From: Apricaphanius iberus
Lineage: Eukaryota > Chordata > Actinopteri > Cyprinodontiformes > Aphaniidae
NCBI GenBank assembly: GCA_028564705.1
Contig: JAPXFQ010001794.1
Location: forward strand, 656,001 to 720,000
Direction: 5' to 3'
DNA: 64,000 nt
Under the pieces are notes generated by a model. The model made no database searches and was not told the origin of the DNA. It worked only from the letters and a program-made list of their open reading frames with translations. Positions within the stretch are counted from its first letter, which is position 1. Every line of letters starts with the position of its first letter. Positions 33,966-45,549 of the stretch are shown piece by piece. A program made the translations under genes and the position numbers.

Positions 33966-35454
33966 GTTTTGTAAAATGTCCTCTGGTATCTCATTAAAAG
34001 GACATTAGACCATAGAAACAGTTTGATGGGAGCCTCATAGCAAACTATGATGCACTTTGATACCTGAAGGTCTTCTTTATTAAAGGAACTGTTATGAAGT
34101 TCTAAGATTTGATCGTTATTGTTCCTAGTTTTTAATCAGCTGTATTCTGATTTTCAGCTTTATCAAAATGTAAAACTTGCTGGAAGTTTGTTGTTGTTTT
34201 TGTTTTTTTTCTTGGCAGTTTTCCGATGTTTATTTTTAAAAACACAGGGAGGGCCTAAAGTGTCCCTAGTGTTATTTTTTCCCCAGGTTAGGAGCAGCAG
34301 TCAGCTAAATCACAACAGTAAACCTGTCAGTGTTCATTTGCCTCCATTAAAATCCCAGCAGCAGTGTTTATATAAAGTCTTTAGCCATCACAGTTCATTT
34401 GAACAGCTGCCTCTGAGCTCTATCAACACTAAGTGGACGGACAGCCCACACAACAGCAAATAAAGACGACACCAACGAAACCTGGCACCGTTTCTTTAAT
34501 ACATCTCTCCCTGCCAGCCCACAATCAGCCATCAACACTCTGTAGTCGTTGAAGGTTCAGCAAACACTTAAACGCTTCGGTTGTGTCTGATATGAAAGGA
34601 GGTCATCGTGTCTGCCTCTAATCAGCCGATCAGGAGTCGTAAAGGCGATAAAAAGATTTCAGGGCGGCGCTGGTGACAGATATCACAGGTAAATCACCAA
34701 CAGAGGTGTGAAAATGTGCAAAAAGTCACGGATCATCTCAAACAATTTCTGCTTGAACTCTAAGCTGGTGACGTTGAAGCTGCACTGGATGCAGAAAGGT
34801 TGGGTTACATTCAGACAAAATTCACCAAATCTATGGCAACCTTCAGAGCAACAGATTAGTGACAGAGACTCTGGCTCTCTGTCACTTTAAAGCGACTAAA
34901 CATTGTGTTCATGCCTAAAAAAATGACACATTTTCAATCAAACGTCTTTCCTAATCAGATTCCTTCATTTTGAATTTGAAACAGTTTAGTTGCATGGCAC
35001 TTAAAACCAAACTGATGACATACAGGTATAGTCTGTTGGAGGAACTGCATTAGGAAAGATGTAACTGTCTATGTGATCTAATGTACAAAACACACAGTTA
35101 TGAATGTAATTATGTATGTAAGAGATTAACAATTTGAAACATTTTTACTCTAGTTTACTTGAATCTTTTTTAAGCTCTAAAAATAATTTTTCTGCAGAAA
35201 AAACAGTTACTTTTGTGATCTAGAAGTGGAAAATAACGAACATTTGCACAGGTTAATTTATTAGTTAAGAAATTCTTGGTGATTGTTAGACAAAATTCTA
35301 CAAGGAAATCTTTGATAGAGAAATCCTAAATGCTTATACAGAAGAAAACTGGACTTTTGTTTCTTGAAGGCATCTGATCCAAAAGGCTTCTTCAGTTCTG
35401 AACGTAGTATAAGCTGTGGTCAGAACGATCAGCTAACAATACTTTTATAATTAA
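33966..35454. other. Unassigned stretch
   Basis: No repeat or gene recognised. A 114-codon + frame at 34119-34463 includes a Leu/Phe-rich run from a T-tract and looks random. Confidence 0.4.
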
Positions 35455-35704
35455 TAAAAGGGCCATAAAGGTCACACGCAGAGACATTAAGCTAACTTGT
35501 GAGGCCATTAAGATAACTAGTAGGTCCATAGAACTCACTAATGGGGCCATAAAGATTAATAATTGGGACAGAAAAGTCCTAAATGGGCCATAAAGGTCAC
35601 AAATAGGGCCATAAAAGTCACTAAATGACCATTGTTAAAGGTCACTAATAGGGTCAGAAAGGTAACTAATGAGGATGAAAAGCTCACTAATAGGACAATA
35701 AAGG

Positions 35705-35850
35705 TCAATAACTGTGGCTCAGTGGTAGACTTGCCTTGCAATCGGAGGTTCGTAGGTTCGATTCCAGCTTCCTCCAGTCATGTCGATGTGCCCCTGGGCA
35801 AGGCACTTAACCCCAAAAAACCATCGTCCTACCGAGCCATGTTTAACTAA
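35705..35850 (+). mobile_element. tRNA-derived SINE
   Basis: Starts with tgtggctcagtggtagac (A-box-like) and has ggttcgattcc (B box) about 35 bp on. A fish-typical body follows: catgtcgatgtgcccctgggcaaggcacttaacccc. These are RNA polymerase III promoter parts in the correct order. It is inserted inside the 21-bp array. It is not a working tRNA gene because the 3' half does not form a tRNA acceptor stem. Confidence 0.88.
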
Positions 35851-36393
35851 TAGGTTAAATAAGTCCCTTATGCACACATTAAGGTCCTTAATAGGCTCAC
35901 AGAGGTCACTAAATGGGTAATTAATTTTCATTATAGGCTCATTAAGGTCACTGATATGGTCAGAAAGGTAACTAATGAGGATGAAAAGGTCACTAATAGG
36001 ACAATAAAGGTCAATAATGGGGATATAAAAATCACTAATGCGGACATAAAGGTCACTAATGATGACATAAAAATCACTAATAATGACATAAAGGTCACTA
36101 ATAGGACCATAAAGGTAACTAATGAGGACATAAATGTTACTAATAGGGTCATAATGGTCCCTAATAGGGTCATAAAGGTCCTTAATCAGATCATAAAGAT
36201 TACTAATGGGCCAATAAAGTCACTAAAATGTCCATGAAGGTCACTAATGGGCACATTAAGGTCAATAATAGGTTAAATAAGTCCCTTATGCAAACATTAA
36301 GGTCCTTAATAGGCTCACAGAGGTCACTAAATGGGTAATACATTTTCATTATAGGCTCATTAAGGTCACTGACAGGGTCAGAAAGGTCACCTA

Positions 36394-36532
36394 TAGCATA
36401 GCTGTCAACACTCCCGTTTTTAGGGCCCACATCGGCGCAATCGTTCCGACCACCCCTAATCGCAAAGGTTCCGGCCCCCAACCCTGGTTGCACCTTACCA
36501 AGACCAAATGTTGTTAGGTAGAACCACAAACA
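36394..36532. repeat. Unrelated block inside the minisatellite
   Basis: agctgtcaacactcccgtttttagggcccacatcggcgc and the GC-rich sequence after it do not match the 21-bp units before and after. The opening phrase (ctgtcaacactccc) resembles a fish dispersed repeat. No ends or duplication were found. Confidence 0.45.
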
Positions 36533-36810
36533 TCACTAATAGGGACAAATATGGTAACTAATACATTCATTAAGGTTAATAATGGGGTCATTAAGTACCA
36601 TCATAGGATCATTAATGTCACTAACTGGTAATTAGTGTCACCAATTGGTAATAAATGTCACTATTTGGTAATTAAGGACACTAATATGCTTATTTAGTTC
36701 ACTAATGGGGTCATTAAGGTCACTTATAGACTCTTTAAGGTCACTAAGCGACAATTAAAGTAACTAATGGGTCATTAAGGTCACTACTTGGTAGTTACGA
36801 TCAATGATAT

Positions 36811-37309
36811 CATCATTGATATTTCAGCTATATATGAAATGTATGTAAGAGATGAAATGTTGTCATAAGACGGGGGAAGATGTCCAGCTGCCTTCTACCA
36901 ACATACTCTGGTTGAATCCACACCAGCGTGTAATAATAACATTTTAATGAACAATCACTGAGCAGTTTTTTCAAATGAATGTTTTGATGCATCAGCAGAT
37001 AAATATGAAACGATTAGTCATTAATTCAGACAGAGGTTCTTTGCACCTTTTTAACAAGGTTTTTTTCTGCAATCTTTAATAATTCTGTTTGATAACGGAG
37101 GTCTAAATGGGACGACTGTATAATTTTCTTGTTATCACATGTTTTATCACAGCTATGCTCCCATCTGTTCGTCCCTTTCTTCATTTCACTTTCACTTTCT
37201 ACTACGTTTTCTCTTCTTTCCCCACTGCTTCATATTCCTTCCACCTCTGGTTTATCTCATTTCCTCTCTCCTCCCATTCGTCCCATTACGCCCTCTCCAT
37301 CTCTCCACA
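36811..37309. other. Unassigned stretch with a long pyrimidine tract
   Basis: 37160-37309 is C/T-rich (ctttcttcatttcactttcac, ctctctcctcccattcgtcc) and ends in ccatctctccacag, a good splice-acceptor shape. Nothing else was recognised. Confidence 0.4.
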
Positions 37310-37518
37310 GAGCGGCTGCTGGAAGCGGCAGCAGGCAGGTCACATCGGCCCCGAGCGAATCCTGGCCTCTCCTGACTCCAGCATGCTCCATCAACCGTTC
37401 TGCTCTGTTTGCTCCACCTGACTGGGATCTTCACAGCAAGCCGTTCCTTCAAATCCCCCGCAGCCAGAGTGCCTCGTCTCCTCCTCCGTTTCACAGCGTT
37501 CACACTCCTCGCCAGTGA
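37310..37518 (+). other. Possible exon after a splice-acceptor-like tract (speculative)
   Basis: Immediately after ctctccacag, one frame stays open for about 69 codons to a stop at 37516-37518. It starts AAAGSGSRQVTSAPS and includes SPPPFHSVHTPRQ. It is GC-richer than the surroundings and Ser/Pro-rich. No domain is visible. Other frames close earlier (37373, 37419), and an antisense frame (37252-37503 -) also stays open, so composition alone may explain it. If real, it would be a terminal or alternative exon of a gene otherwise outside the window. Confidence 0.2.
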
Positions 37519-40500
37519 CTGAGCTCGTTCTCAACTGTCATTAGCCTAATTGTGACACCGCCTGGCTTGTTTTTACTTGCTTGGCAAGTGTGGGAGTTCA
37601 GAACCAGCCGGGTGCCAGAAACTAGGCTCATCCAAAAGAGCTACACCCCTGTGGGCTTGGCTTAGGGGAGACGCCAATGCATACCAATTATCCCAACAAT
37701 GCTGATCTTTTTTACCAGAGCTTCACTACAAAACAGCCCCACATCTCCTAGAGCCAAGCGACCGCGTTTAATCTGGATTCAGCGCTGGTAACCGTAAGCA
37801 TGGGATGGTACCTGCTGGAAGACGTCCTACAAGTCCAGAGAAAGGAGACGATCAGAGGAGCGATCGGTCCCTCATTCAGGTCCACCTGACTGGGAAAATA
37901 CGATGGACTGAATCCCATATAAAAAGATGAAATTAAGCTTTTAAAAGGGGGGGGGTTATACTTCTTCCAGGCACAGAGCACTATTCTATAGCAAACTGAA
38001 ATGAAAACTTTACCCTAAATCATTCTTGAAATGCTGTATATATAAAAATCCACCTTAAAGAAATTTGCCTTCTCATCCTTCCGTATTTGACGTAGTATTT
38101 AAGAAAAAAATCACATTGGTGAACAATGGCAACACTGGAGATTGTAAGACGACACGCAAATGATCTGATATCTGACTCAGAAAGTGGGTTTTTGAAGAAC
38201 CAGGGAGAATTCAGAGGTTTTTACAAGACGTGTCCGCTTTGTAATATTTATCCTCCTTGGCACCTTTTATAAATATTAATCACTATGAAGCTTCGTTTTG
38301 CGTTGAAACCATAAAAACACAGAAATATAAAGCTACGTTTTGAAGTCGGAGTTAGTAATGCTGAGTCACAGTTCTTACCTGTACAGGTTCTGATGGAGTA
38401 GCCTCGCCTTTAGGGCCAATCTGCTTATTAATCCACTCTCAAAAAGGCTTCTGTTGAGAAATCAGTCCTCTGTGAAGTTATTTACACAAAGATAACAGAT
38501 ATTTTTTGGCCTAGGATTGTTTCCAAAGATGAAGTCCAAACTCTTAGCTTCACAATTAGCCTAAGCTCATTATAGCAGCTGCTAATCTACCGTAGTAGAG
38601 TGAGGAGGGGAGGGGGAGGGCTGCTGGTGCAGCGGCTCTGCTGCTGAGTAAGCTACGTCAGGTAGGAGGACGAGATGGGTGGAGAAAGGAGGAGATAGAT
38701 GGGAGCAGGCGTTTCAGCTCCCCCAATAACTACCAGCAGGGACTCAAAACTTATTCAAACATAAGTGGATGAGTCAAAGCAAAACTTCAGACATGTTTTT
38801 AAGGAGGAAATAACGTTTTATCAGGATGTTACATGTCATGGAAGGAAGGAAGGAAGGAAGGAAAGAAGGAAGTCTTGTAGCAGAATGAGATGCTGAGGAA
38901 GAGGATCTGGACGCTGCGCCTTGTTATGGCTGCTGTCATCTACAGCATGAGCTTCACGAATACAACAAGTTGTGGTGGACAAACACACACACACAGCCAG
39001 TCCCCGTTGCTATGGAAACAAGGCCCTCCAAAAGTGTTTTGGTGGATGCATAAAATGTGCGGTGAGAGGTTCAGACCTGCTGGAGTAGTGGCAGCGTTTA
39101 GCAGGAGGCGGAGAAGCGTTCTGTTTTTCCGACTATCATCCACTGGAACGGGTTTATTCGATTCGTCTTCCGGGCAGCGTGGCTCGCTCGGGAAACACTT
39201 CAGACAACGCATCAGCTGCAGCTTTTTACAGTGAGCATCGCTTGGTATGCAGAACAGCGGCTTGGCCCACTTCTTTCTCTCCCTTCCAGCACAGAAGACG
39301 TTTGGACCCGACAAAAGACATTAAAATAGACGTCTAATCCTTTTCCTAATTCTACCCGCTTCCCTTTGTTCGCGTCTTGACACATCATGAGCACCGAGAG
39401 ACGTGTTCAAACTAATTCATGGAGGGTAGAGATGTATCTTATTGCAGGCTTACAGACAGACCATTGTTATTTAGCGAGCACCCAGCATCGGGCCAAACCA
39501 TCCGGCTGCTGTCCAATCATCCACCTCCTACGCTTCCGCCCACCATCCATCCCACATCACCAGGATGAACACATGCACACAAAATCCCAGGAACCTCAAC
39601 AACAACAACAAAAAAAATCAATTTTTGTCAGAGTGAGGAATGTTTCTTAGACTTGGAACTCCTCTCTGCAGTTGAGACAAATTAAATTCTTTTCTCAGCA
39701 GCCTTCTTCAGGAACGATGACCCACAAAAGTATTCAGAAGCTGAGGGAAAAAACTTGACACAAGTATCCTTTTCAGCAAAGTGACACTAGCCTTGGTCTG
39801 CCCGCCTCCTGCTGCTGTGACAGCTGGACTATCTCTCTCTTTCTCTGCCAGAACCAAACAAATTAGAGGAGAAGAGTTGACCCCAGCTCAAAGGGGGGGC
39901 ATCACCAGGAAATTGGAATGTGAAACTTGATTAGAGAGCCTGCGAGCGCCGGTGAACCTCTGCCTGTCTCTGATTTGCTGCATCATCCTGCACATGGTCA
40001 GGGTCTGTGATTAGAAACACTGATGCTCATCCATGATCAGGACCCTCTGCAGTGGGTTAAAACACAGGGTTAGTCTGGTTTAAGGAGGAGACCCTCTAAC
40101 CTGCACAACTCTTTGATTAAAGGAAAGATTTCAAAAATAAAACTCCGCCATTGCAATGTTTTCATGAATGTTACTAACTCTGCGTTGAAGCTCTTTTTGA
40201 TTTAATTTCAGCCTTCATGTCTTCTCAACTTCAGACCTGTTTTCATTGATGATAAATCTGACGAAGGTGAAATAAAAACCAGCTGCTCTGGCGAGACTTT
40301 CCTCACATTTGCTCATGTGCATCATTTAGCTGTTGGATGCTGCCGTATGTTGGAGCAGCAGTTTATCTACAGCTGAGAGGAAGAGGTTCGGATATGTGAA
40401 ACAGGAAGGCCTGCTCTAGGGCGCCCCCTGGATCCAGTGCAGGTGGTGGGAGGACAGACTGCTACATCCTAGCTGCACGAAGGAGCGTATTCACAGCACC

Positions 40501-40918
40501 TTCCTCCCTGCAGCTGTTAGACTGCTTTAAATTGCAGTTTGACTCCCATAATATTAACATTTCTGCCGCAGTAATCGACACATCTGTTTTCATAGATTAG
40601 ATTCTTTTAAAGCGGGGGGGGGGGGGGGATTATGCAAAAGTGACTTTTTGAAGCCCAACATTCTGATCACACGTTATTCCCTTATCAAAACATGCCTGAA
40701 GTGATGCTGTGACTCATCCACTCATGTTCGACTCATCTTTGAGTTTCTGCTGGCAGTCATTGGGGGTGCTGTTTTCACCTGCTCACGCCTATCCCCTCCT
40801 TTTCCACCTATCCCCTCCTCCGGCCTGACGTACTCAGCCAAAGCTCCGCCCCTGCAGAGCAGCCCCTCCCCTACGCTCCCAACACAACTCCAATAAGTAC
40901 ATGTAGCTCCACACTCTT
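37519..40918. other. Unassigned, with simple repeats
   Basis: Contains a GGAA/GAAGGAAG microsatellite at about 38840-38870, a short AC run near 38984-38996, caacaac words at 39597-39608, and a G-run at about 40613-40629. No gene supported: frames at 38890-39234 + and 38940-39314 - oppose each other and match nothing I know. Confidence 0.5.
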
Positions 40919-42040
40919 CACAGTAGATTTAATATTTTTAGAATAGTTAAATGTTTAACACCAGGTCAGAGTTCTTTTGTTAAGCCGTATAACAGTGTTA
41001 AAGTAACAAGGGGATTCAAAAATCAATACTGTTGGGTGTTAAATGTGAACTCAATCAAAGTCACTGCAAAGTATAAAGACAAACCTTCAAGATTAACGCT
41101 ATTATGATAAATTTTATATTGAGACATTTATATTTAGAAGGATCTTTTCTGTGTATTCTTACATACTGAGAGAACTGTGTGGCATTTCTTCATTATATAG
41201 TGATAGTCTGATTGTCTATAATATTAGCTCAGGTCGAATGAACTGATATTAGAATCCCTACGTCTAGTGTTGCCATGGAAACGACCCTCGGAGCACTGGG
41301 TGTCCTTTAGACGGAGGCGCCTGGTGGTCTGGAAAATTCACCATGGAGAAATGTTTACTGATAGGGTAGAGACAATAGAAAAGTTGTCTGAATCTATAAA
41401 GTGGTCAGTCAGTTGTTGAAAGGCAGGATTCAGTCTGTTAGCAACAGCTGAAATGAAGGAATCTTTTCTCACCTCTTTGTTTAAAATGTTTTGCGATGAC
41501 AAACACATACAAGTGTATATAAGACCATTAACACTCATTGGTGTACATATTAGGGGTTGAGCCAAACCCAAATACGATTTTCGAAAAGGCACAAACATGT
41601 TTTTAACAAATATTTATTTCTAACAAATAATTTATGAATATTTTGTAGTCATCAGCAAGACAGAGTTCTAATGTAACACATTACCATGTAGGGCACAAAC
41701 TTTAATGTACAAAGGAGAACCTCTACAACTATCAGGGATACATTACCCATAAACCTTTGCTGTGTACAACAAAATGTGTGGGCTCTGGGTGGAGCTTAAT
41801 TATGTCTGGAAGGAGTTAAAACCGGCCTCTTCATTCATTTAACACCAAAAAAATAACACCTGACATTGAAATGCAATTATGTAGGTTTATTTAACTCTCA
41901 TCTGAGATAGATTAACACCATTGTGATCAACTCAGATAAATAACTCCAGATAAGATTAAAATTTTACACGGAAAAGGTTGAAATTAACTCAAATTTCTTT
42001 AACTCTGATAATTCAACTCCCCAATTTTTGCTGTGTAGCA
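40919..42040. mobile_element. Possible non-autonomous DNA element containing repeat X copy 2
   Basis: Right end gtgatcaactcagataaa..ttaactctgataattcaactcc..tttttgctgtgtag (to 42040) and left end cttcacagtagatttaatatttttagaatagttaa..gtttaacacc (from about 40919) look like inverted partners: CACAGCAAAAATTG against CACAGTAGATTTAA. Words ttaacac and gttaatt recur near both ends, as in a common fish repeat. Boundaries and class are uncertain. Confidence 0.4.
41095..41550 (-). repeat. Unclassified repeat X, copy 2
   Basis: Homologous along its length to 10975-11440, in the same orientation. On the minus strand a frame (41338-41598) reads VRKDSFISAVANRLNPAFQQL and then TDHFIDSD, related to TDNFIDSD in copy 1. 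The + strand block aatgaaggaatcttttctcacctctttgtttaaaatg is shared with copy 3 near 54580-54615. Confidence 0.65.
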
Positions 42041-42070
42041 GCTAAAACAATCAGCCAGTTTGCTTTTTTT

Positions 42071-42930
42071 TTCCTGGGTCAGGTCGCTGAGGCAGCAGCT
42101 TGAGCAGAGAGACCCAGACTTCCCTCTCCCCAGCAACCTGGTCCAGCTCCTCAGGTGGAATCTCCAAGGACTTCCCAGGCCAGCAGAGAGACGTATGCTG
42201 CATTCCAGTTAACCTTTCCGAGTCGGAAAGTCGGAAATCTCGCAGTTGTCTCGCGTCATTTCACAGTGACACGCCCTCTTTAGGTCGGAATATACGAGCT
42301 CCAACTCGGAGCTCTGAGAGTAGACCGAGTAGATGGGGGGCAAGTCGGAAACAAAGATGGCTGCTCCCGTAGTTGAGATATATTTTCTTTGCATTTGTAC
42401 TGTTGGTCATTTCAATGTAGTTTTTAAATGCTCTTACACACTTGACTACATTTCTGCTTTAATCCAGTCACCAGTTTATACATTACACGGCCTCACTGTG
42501 CGTGCAAAACAATGTGCAGCTTTGTTTTTCATGCTGGTCTGCTGAAGATGCTATGCCGCTAACAACCATAGCAATAACTAGCCCGCCCCTCGACAGCTGC
42601 TGCCCTCAAAGCGTCCGTGTTCTTTCCGACTCTGAGTGTAGCGAGACAAACTGGAATGCTTAAAGACGGGAATGACGTCACGTTCTCGTTTACAGCAACT
42701 CGGACGCCCGAATATCAGAGACAAATGGAATGCAGCATTAGTCCCTCCATCGTGTCCTGGGTCTTCCTCTGGGCCTCCTCCCGGTGGGACGAGCCTGGAA
42801 CACCTCACCAAGGAGGCATCCGTCCTTACCAGATGCCCGAGCCATCTCGACTGGCTCCTCTCCATGTGAAGGAGCAGCAGCTCTACTCTGAGCCCCCTCC
42901 GGATGACTGGGCTCTCCCTCAGAGATTGGG
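42071..42930 (-). pseudogene. Rex3 3' fragment split by a MITE
   Basis: 42095-42194 and 42739-42930 are two parts of the same Rex3 C-terminal end: gagacccagacttccctctcc at 42109 matches 20259-20279, and gatgcccgagcc..ctggctcctctc at 42832-42862 matches 20441-20470. Minus-strand peptides include SRWLGHLVR, FQARPTGRRPRGRPRTRWRD and VIRRGLRVELLLLH. The RT core is absent. The copy is 5'-truncated at about 42930. Confidence 0.88.
42196..42737. mobile_element. MITE inserted in the Rex3 fragment
   Basis: Ends TGCTGCATTCC (42196) and GGAATGCAGCA (to 42737) are perfect inverts. The insertion splits Rex3 between ..gagacgta and tagtccctcc, where the intact copy reads gagacataatccctcc, so the target duplication is TA or TTA (not resolved). 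The interior has gtcggaaagtcgg-type words. A PIF/Harbinger assignment is plausible but unproven. Its + strand frames are not genes. Confidence 0.8.
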
Positions 42931-43815
42931 TGAGAAACGTAGACATTCGAAGAGGGCTCAGAGTATCGCTGCTGCTTTCTATTTCTTAGCATATTTATCC
43001 ATTCATTGTGTTCTTTATTTTGGTGGTTTGTTATTTCTCTTCTCATTATTACTTGTATTACTTGCTTGGTTCAATAAAATGTTTGCCTTATTATGTTTCT
43101 TCTTTTGGAAATATACTCTTGCATTTTGGAAAGTCGTCAATTATTCTGCATTCATATTTAGTAATTTGCTGTTCAATGAACGTCTAGAGCTCACTCCTTC
43201 ACCTTTGTTTAATTAGCTCAGCCTTAGGCAGGTGATCATATGAACGCTGCATAAGCAACACAAACATTACATGGAAAAGAAACTCTGCTTGGGACTTCTC
43301 TTGATATACTTTATATCTATGAGGGTTGGTTCATGATGGATCTACATGTGCTTCGCTTCCTCTCTTTGTTTTACGGAGGTTTCCATGGCGGCGCCCTTGT
43401 AACTACAGTTAGGTCACCCTTTTCCAGATATTAATGGTAAAAACTACGCACTGTCTGCCTGAGGTGGATTTTGATATATACAGTATTTTCAGACAGACCT
43501 AAGGTAACAGTTTCATTTGATTGAGCTACAGAATGGTACTATCCACCTTTTAACTTCTTATAAATCACACATTTACTTTTTAAATGCATTACAAAAAAAT
43601 CTACAATCTGTAAAAACGTATCCTTCTCAGTTGCTCATTCAAATCTGAGTATACCACATTATTTCTAATAAATGCACAGTACAGTTTTGTAATCTTTGTC
43701 CTTAAATTCAGTTTTTTTAATACTTTTTTTTCTATTTTTCTTTTGTGCATCTAAATGCTTCTATTACCTGTGAGTTGTTGCTGTTACGGTTGGATTTCCC
43801 CTTCGTGGGACAATA
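42931..43815. other. Unassigned AT-rich stretch
   Basis: No element named with confidence. ggtaaaaactacgcactgt at 43437-43455 looks like the inverted end of the MITE family at 23917-24409 (acagtgtgtagtttttgc), so a broken copy may lie here. Confidence 0.4.
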
Positions 43816-44070
43816 AAGGATGAAACAGGTGACCGAGGCTTTTGTAGCCGTCGCTGTCTCCCTCTGGAACTCGCTTCCTCTAAGTCTGAGATTTGCTGAG
43901 TCACAGATTTCTTTCAGAAAGCAGCTCAAAATTCATCTTTTCAAAACTGCTTTTGCTTAGTCTTTTTCTTTTGGTTGTCTTCTTTGTGTGTGTTTGATTG
44001 TTGCTGGGTTATACTGTGAAACACTGTGATTCGCTCTTCAAAGGTGCTATATAAATGAATTTTTACATAC
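43816..44070 (+). pseudogene. L2-type LINE C-terminus and 3' UTR
   Basis: Plus strand translates to TEAFVAVAVSLWNSLPLSLR, then SQISFRKQLKIHLFKTAF, the C-terminal end of L2/CR1-type LINE proteins (AP.LWNSLP..R....FKxxLKTxLF). The 3' UTR gtgctatataaatgaat at 44046-44062 is also L2-like. About 60 codons remain. Confidence 0.8.
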
Positions 44071-44802
44071 CATTTTACTTATTCTTTTCTTCTTTAAAAA
44101 ATCCACAGCAAAAGGAAAAAAAACAAGTGTTTCTGTTTGGTTGATTATATCCATGTTGTGACATTTGTTTCGACTGCTTTGGAACTGTTGGAATGCCGGG
44201 AACTTTCATTAAACAAAATACAAACTTATCTCCAATTTTTAAAACTGTTTTAAAGCTTTTCCTTTTTGGAAATAAATAGGAACCGGTTCTGTTGTAGCAT
44301 ATTTAAGATTAGAGTCCTTTGTGACAATAGCACTTAGATTCTGACTCAACCAAGCCTCTATTACAAAAAGTTCACAAATAGCTTTAATTTTATTGTTAAT
44401 GTTTTTAAAGCTTTAGGATCGGAAATTGCAACAATTATTGGAGAACTGGCCTCCCCTGCGTGAATCTCCTCACTGCTCCTCCTATTGCTGCTGTCCGTAG
44501 CTCCACCATCTCCTCCTGGAAGAAAGAGCAAAGAAACCACCACCACCAACCAAGCACCACTCCACCAGTTCTCAATCTCAGCCTCTGTGGCTCCACCCAC
44601 CGTCTTCCTGGAAACGCCACCGTCACATCAACAGGAGGATCACCTTCTCCTCCTCACTGCTGTTCTGGAATTCCTCACCGAATCTGGAAGAACCTCTCTT
44701 CGTTAAAACCTTTCGTTGTCGTTGATCCTTGTCCCCCTGCAGGATGGTTCTCACACTGTCAGAAACAGGGCTACGTCACTGAGCCCCCAGCAACACTAGC
44801 AA
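44071..44802. other. Unassigned, Pro/Ser/Thr-rich open frame
   Basis: A 132-codon + frame at 44460-44858 is rich in Pro, Ser and Thr, with His repeats (ccaccaccacc at 44538). It may be a degraded LINE ORF segment, but I see no diagnostic motif. Confidence 0.3.
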
Positions 44803-45476
44803 CAGCAGCTGCGTTTTCATTACCCATGAAATTGCACGAATTCAAGTTGCAAAAATAAATTTGCCTAATGGAAACAAGGCAATTTCGAAAAAACTCCACT
44901 TTTCTGATAAAACTTTTTTTGCGCTTGGATGAGGTGGTTTTTCCAGTGTACAGAAATCCCTCCAAGAGGTTAAATAGCTGAGTCTCAACACCAGTTAGTT
45001 GGACCAGTACCAGCCTGGTCAGCAGCGAGCATGAACTGATGAAGCCTCTTGGATAAGAGGTGAAACGTCTTCCCAGACAAATTACCAAGTCCTGTTGCGT
45101 TCGATTGAAATTTCCTTGAGATAGAAATTAATATATTACTCAAAATACTGTTTTTAAATCACATGAGTCACATGAGCAACAACCGGATGGGTGGAGGTGG
45201 AGAAAGATGCCGCGGCATGTTTGGGTTCACAAAGAGACTGAGTTGGTTCGTGATAAAGGCATAGCTAATATTTTAGATTCATAACAGCAAAGAAACATGA
45301 GCATTTACCAAAACCGCTCCATGTCGCCATTTTTCTCACCGCCGTGACAACTTTAAACTGATTTAAACTGAGTTTGTCGTTTAATGGAAAAGCCGCAATT
45401 ACGAAATTGTGTTTTTTAGACGCTTAAACAAGATCGACAAAGTTTTGCGCATATTTGTAATGGAAACGCAGCTTGT
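44803..45476. mobile_element. Non-autonomous DNA element with GCTGCGTTTyCATTAC ends
   Basis: Left end cagctgcgttttcattaccc and right end ttgtaatggaaacgcagctt are inverted copies. Subterminal gaaattgcacg (left) pairs with tgcgcatatt (right). A block at about 44905-45105 (ggataagaggtgaaacgtcttc) resembles another fish repeat and may be nested. Class and target duplication unresolved. Confidence 0.6.
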
Positions 45477-45549
45477 AACACAAATATTTAACCTCAGGGT
45501 AATTATATGTACATATATAGATGTACGTTAACTCAGGTTTTTTATTTTT

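Larger units (their letters stand above)
35455..36810. repeat. 21-bp minisatellite array, degenerate
   Basis: The array is built from units like cactaatagggacataaaggt. The clearest stretch is about 36030-36200, where consecutive units are almost all exactly 21 bp. Because 21 bp is seven codons, frames stay open: on + the array reads VTNxDIK heptads (35956-36237), on - it reads LVTFMS heptads (35931-36173). A higher-order duplication is visible: the block starting taggttaaataagtccctta at about 35850 recurs near 36272. A SINE (35705-35850) and an unrelated block (about 36394-36532) interrupt it. No start context or conservation supports translation. Confidence 0.9.

Noticed and set aside
35705..35780. 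A tRNA gene
   Set aside because: A-box and B-box are present, but the body continues as a fish SINE and no acceptor stem can form. It is a SINE.
35931..36173. Multi-pass membrane protein on the minus strand (LVTFMS heptads)
   Set aside because: The hydrophobic frame is a direct result of the 21-bp repeat; no start context or splice sites support a gene.
35455..36810. CRISPR-like array
   Set aside because: Units are contiguous and degenerate with no unique spacers, and the sequence is eukaryotic. It is a minisatellite.
37129..37518. Confident host gene at 37.1-37.5 kb
   Set aside because: Open frames exist on both strands and in several phases in a C/T-rich tract, so composition may explain them. 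Kept only as a speculative exon.
42617..43216. 199-codon plus-strand frame
   Set aside because: It spans the MITE end, antisense Rex3 and unrelated AT-rich sequence; a composite accident.
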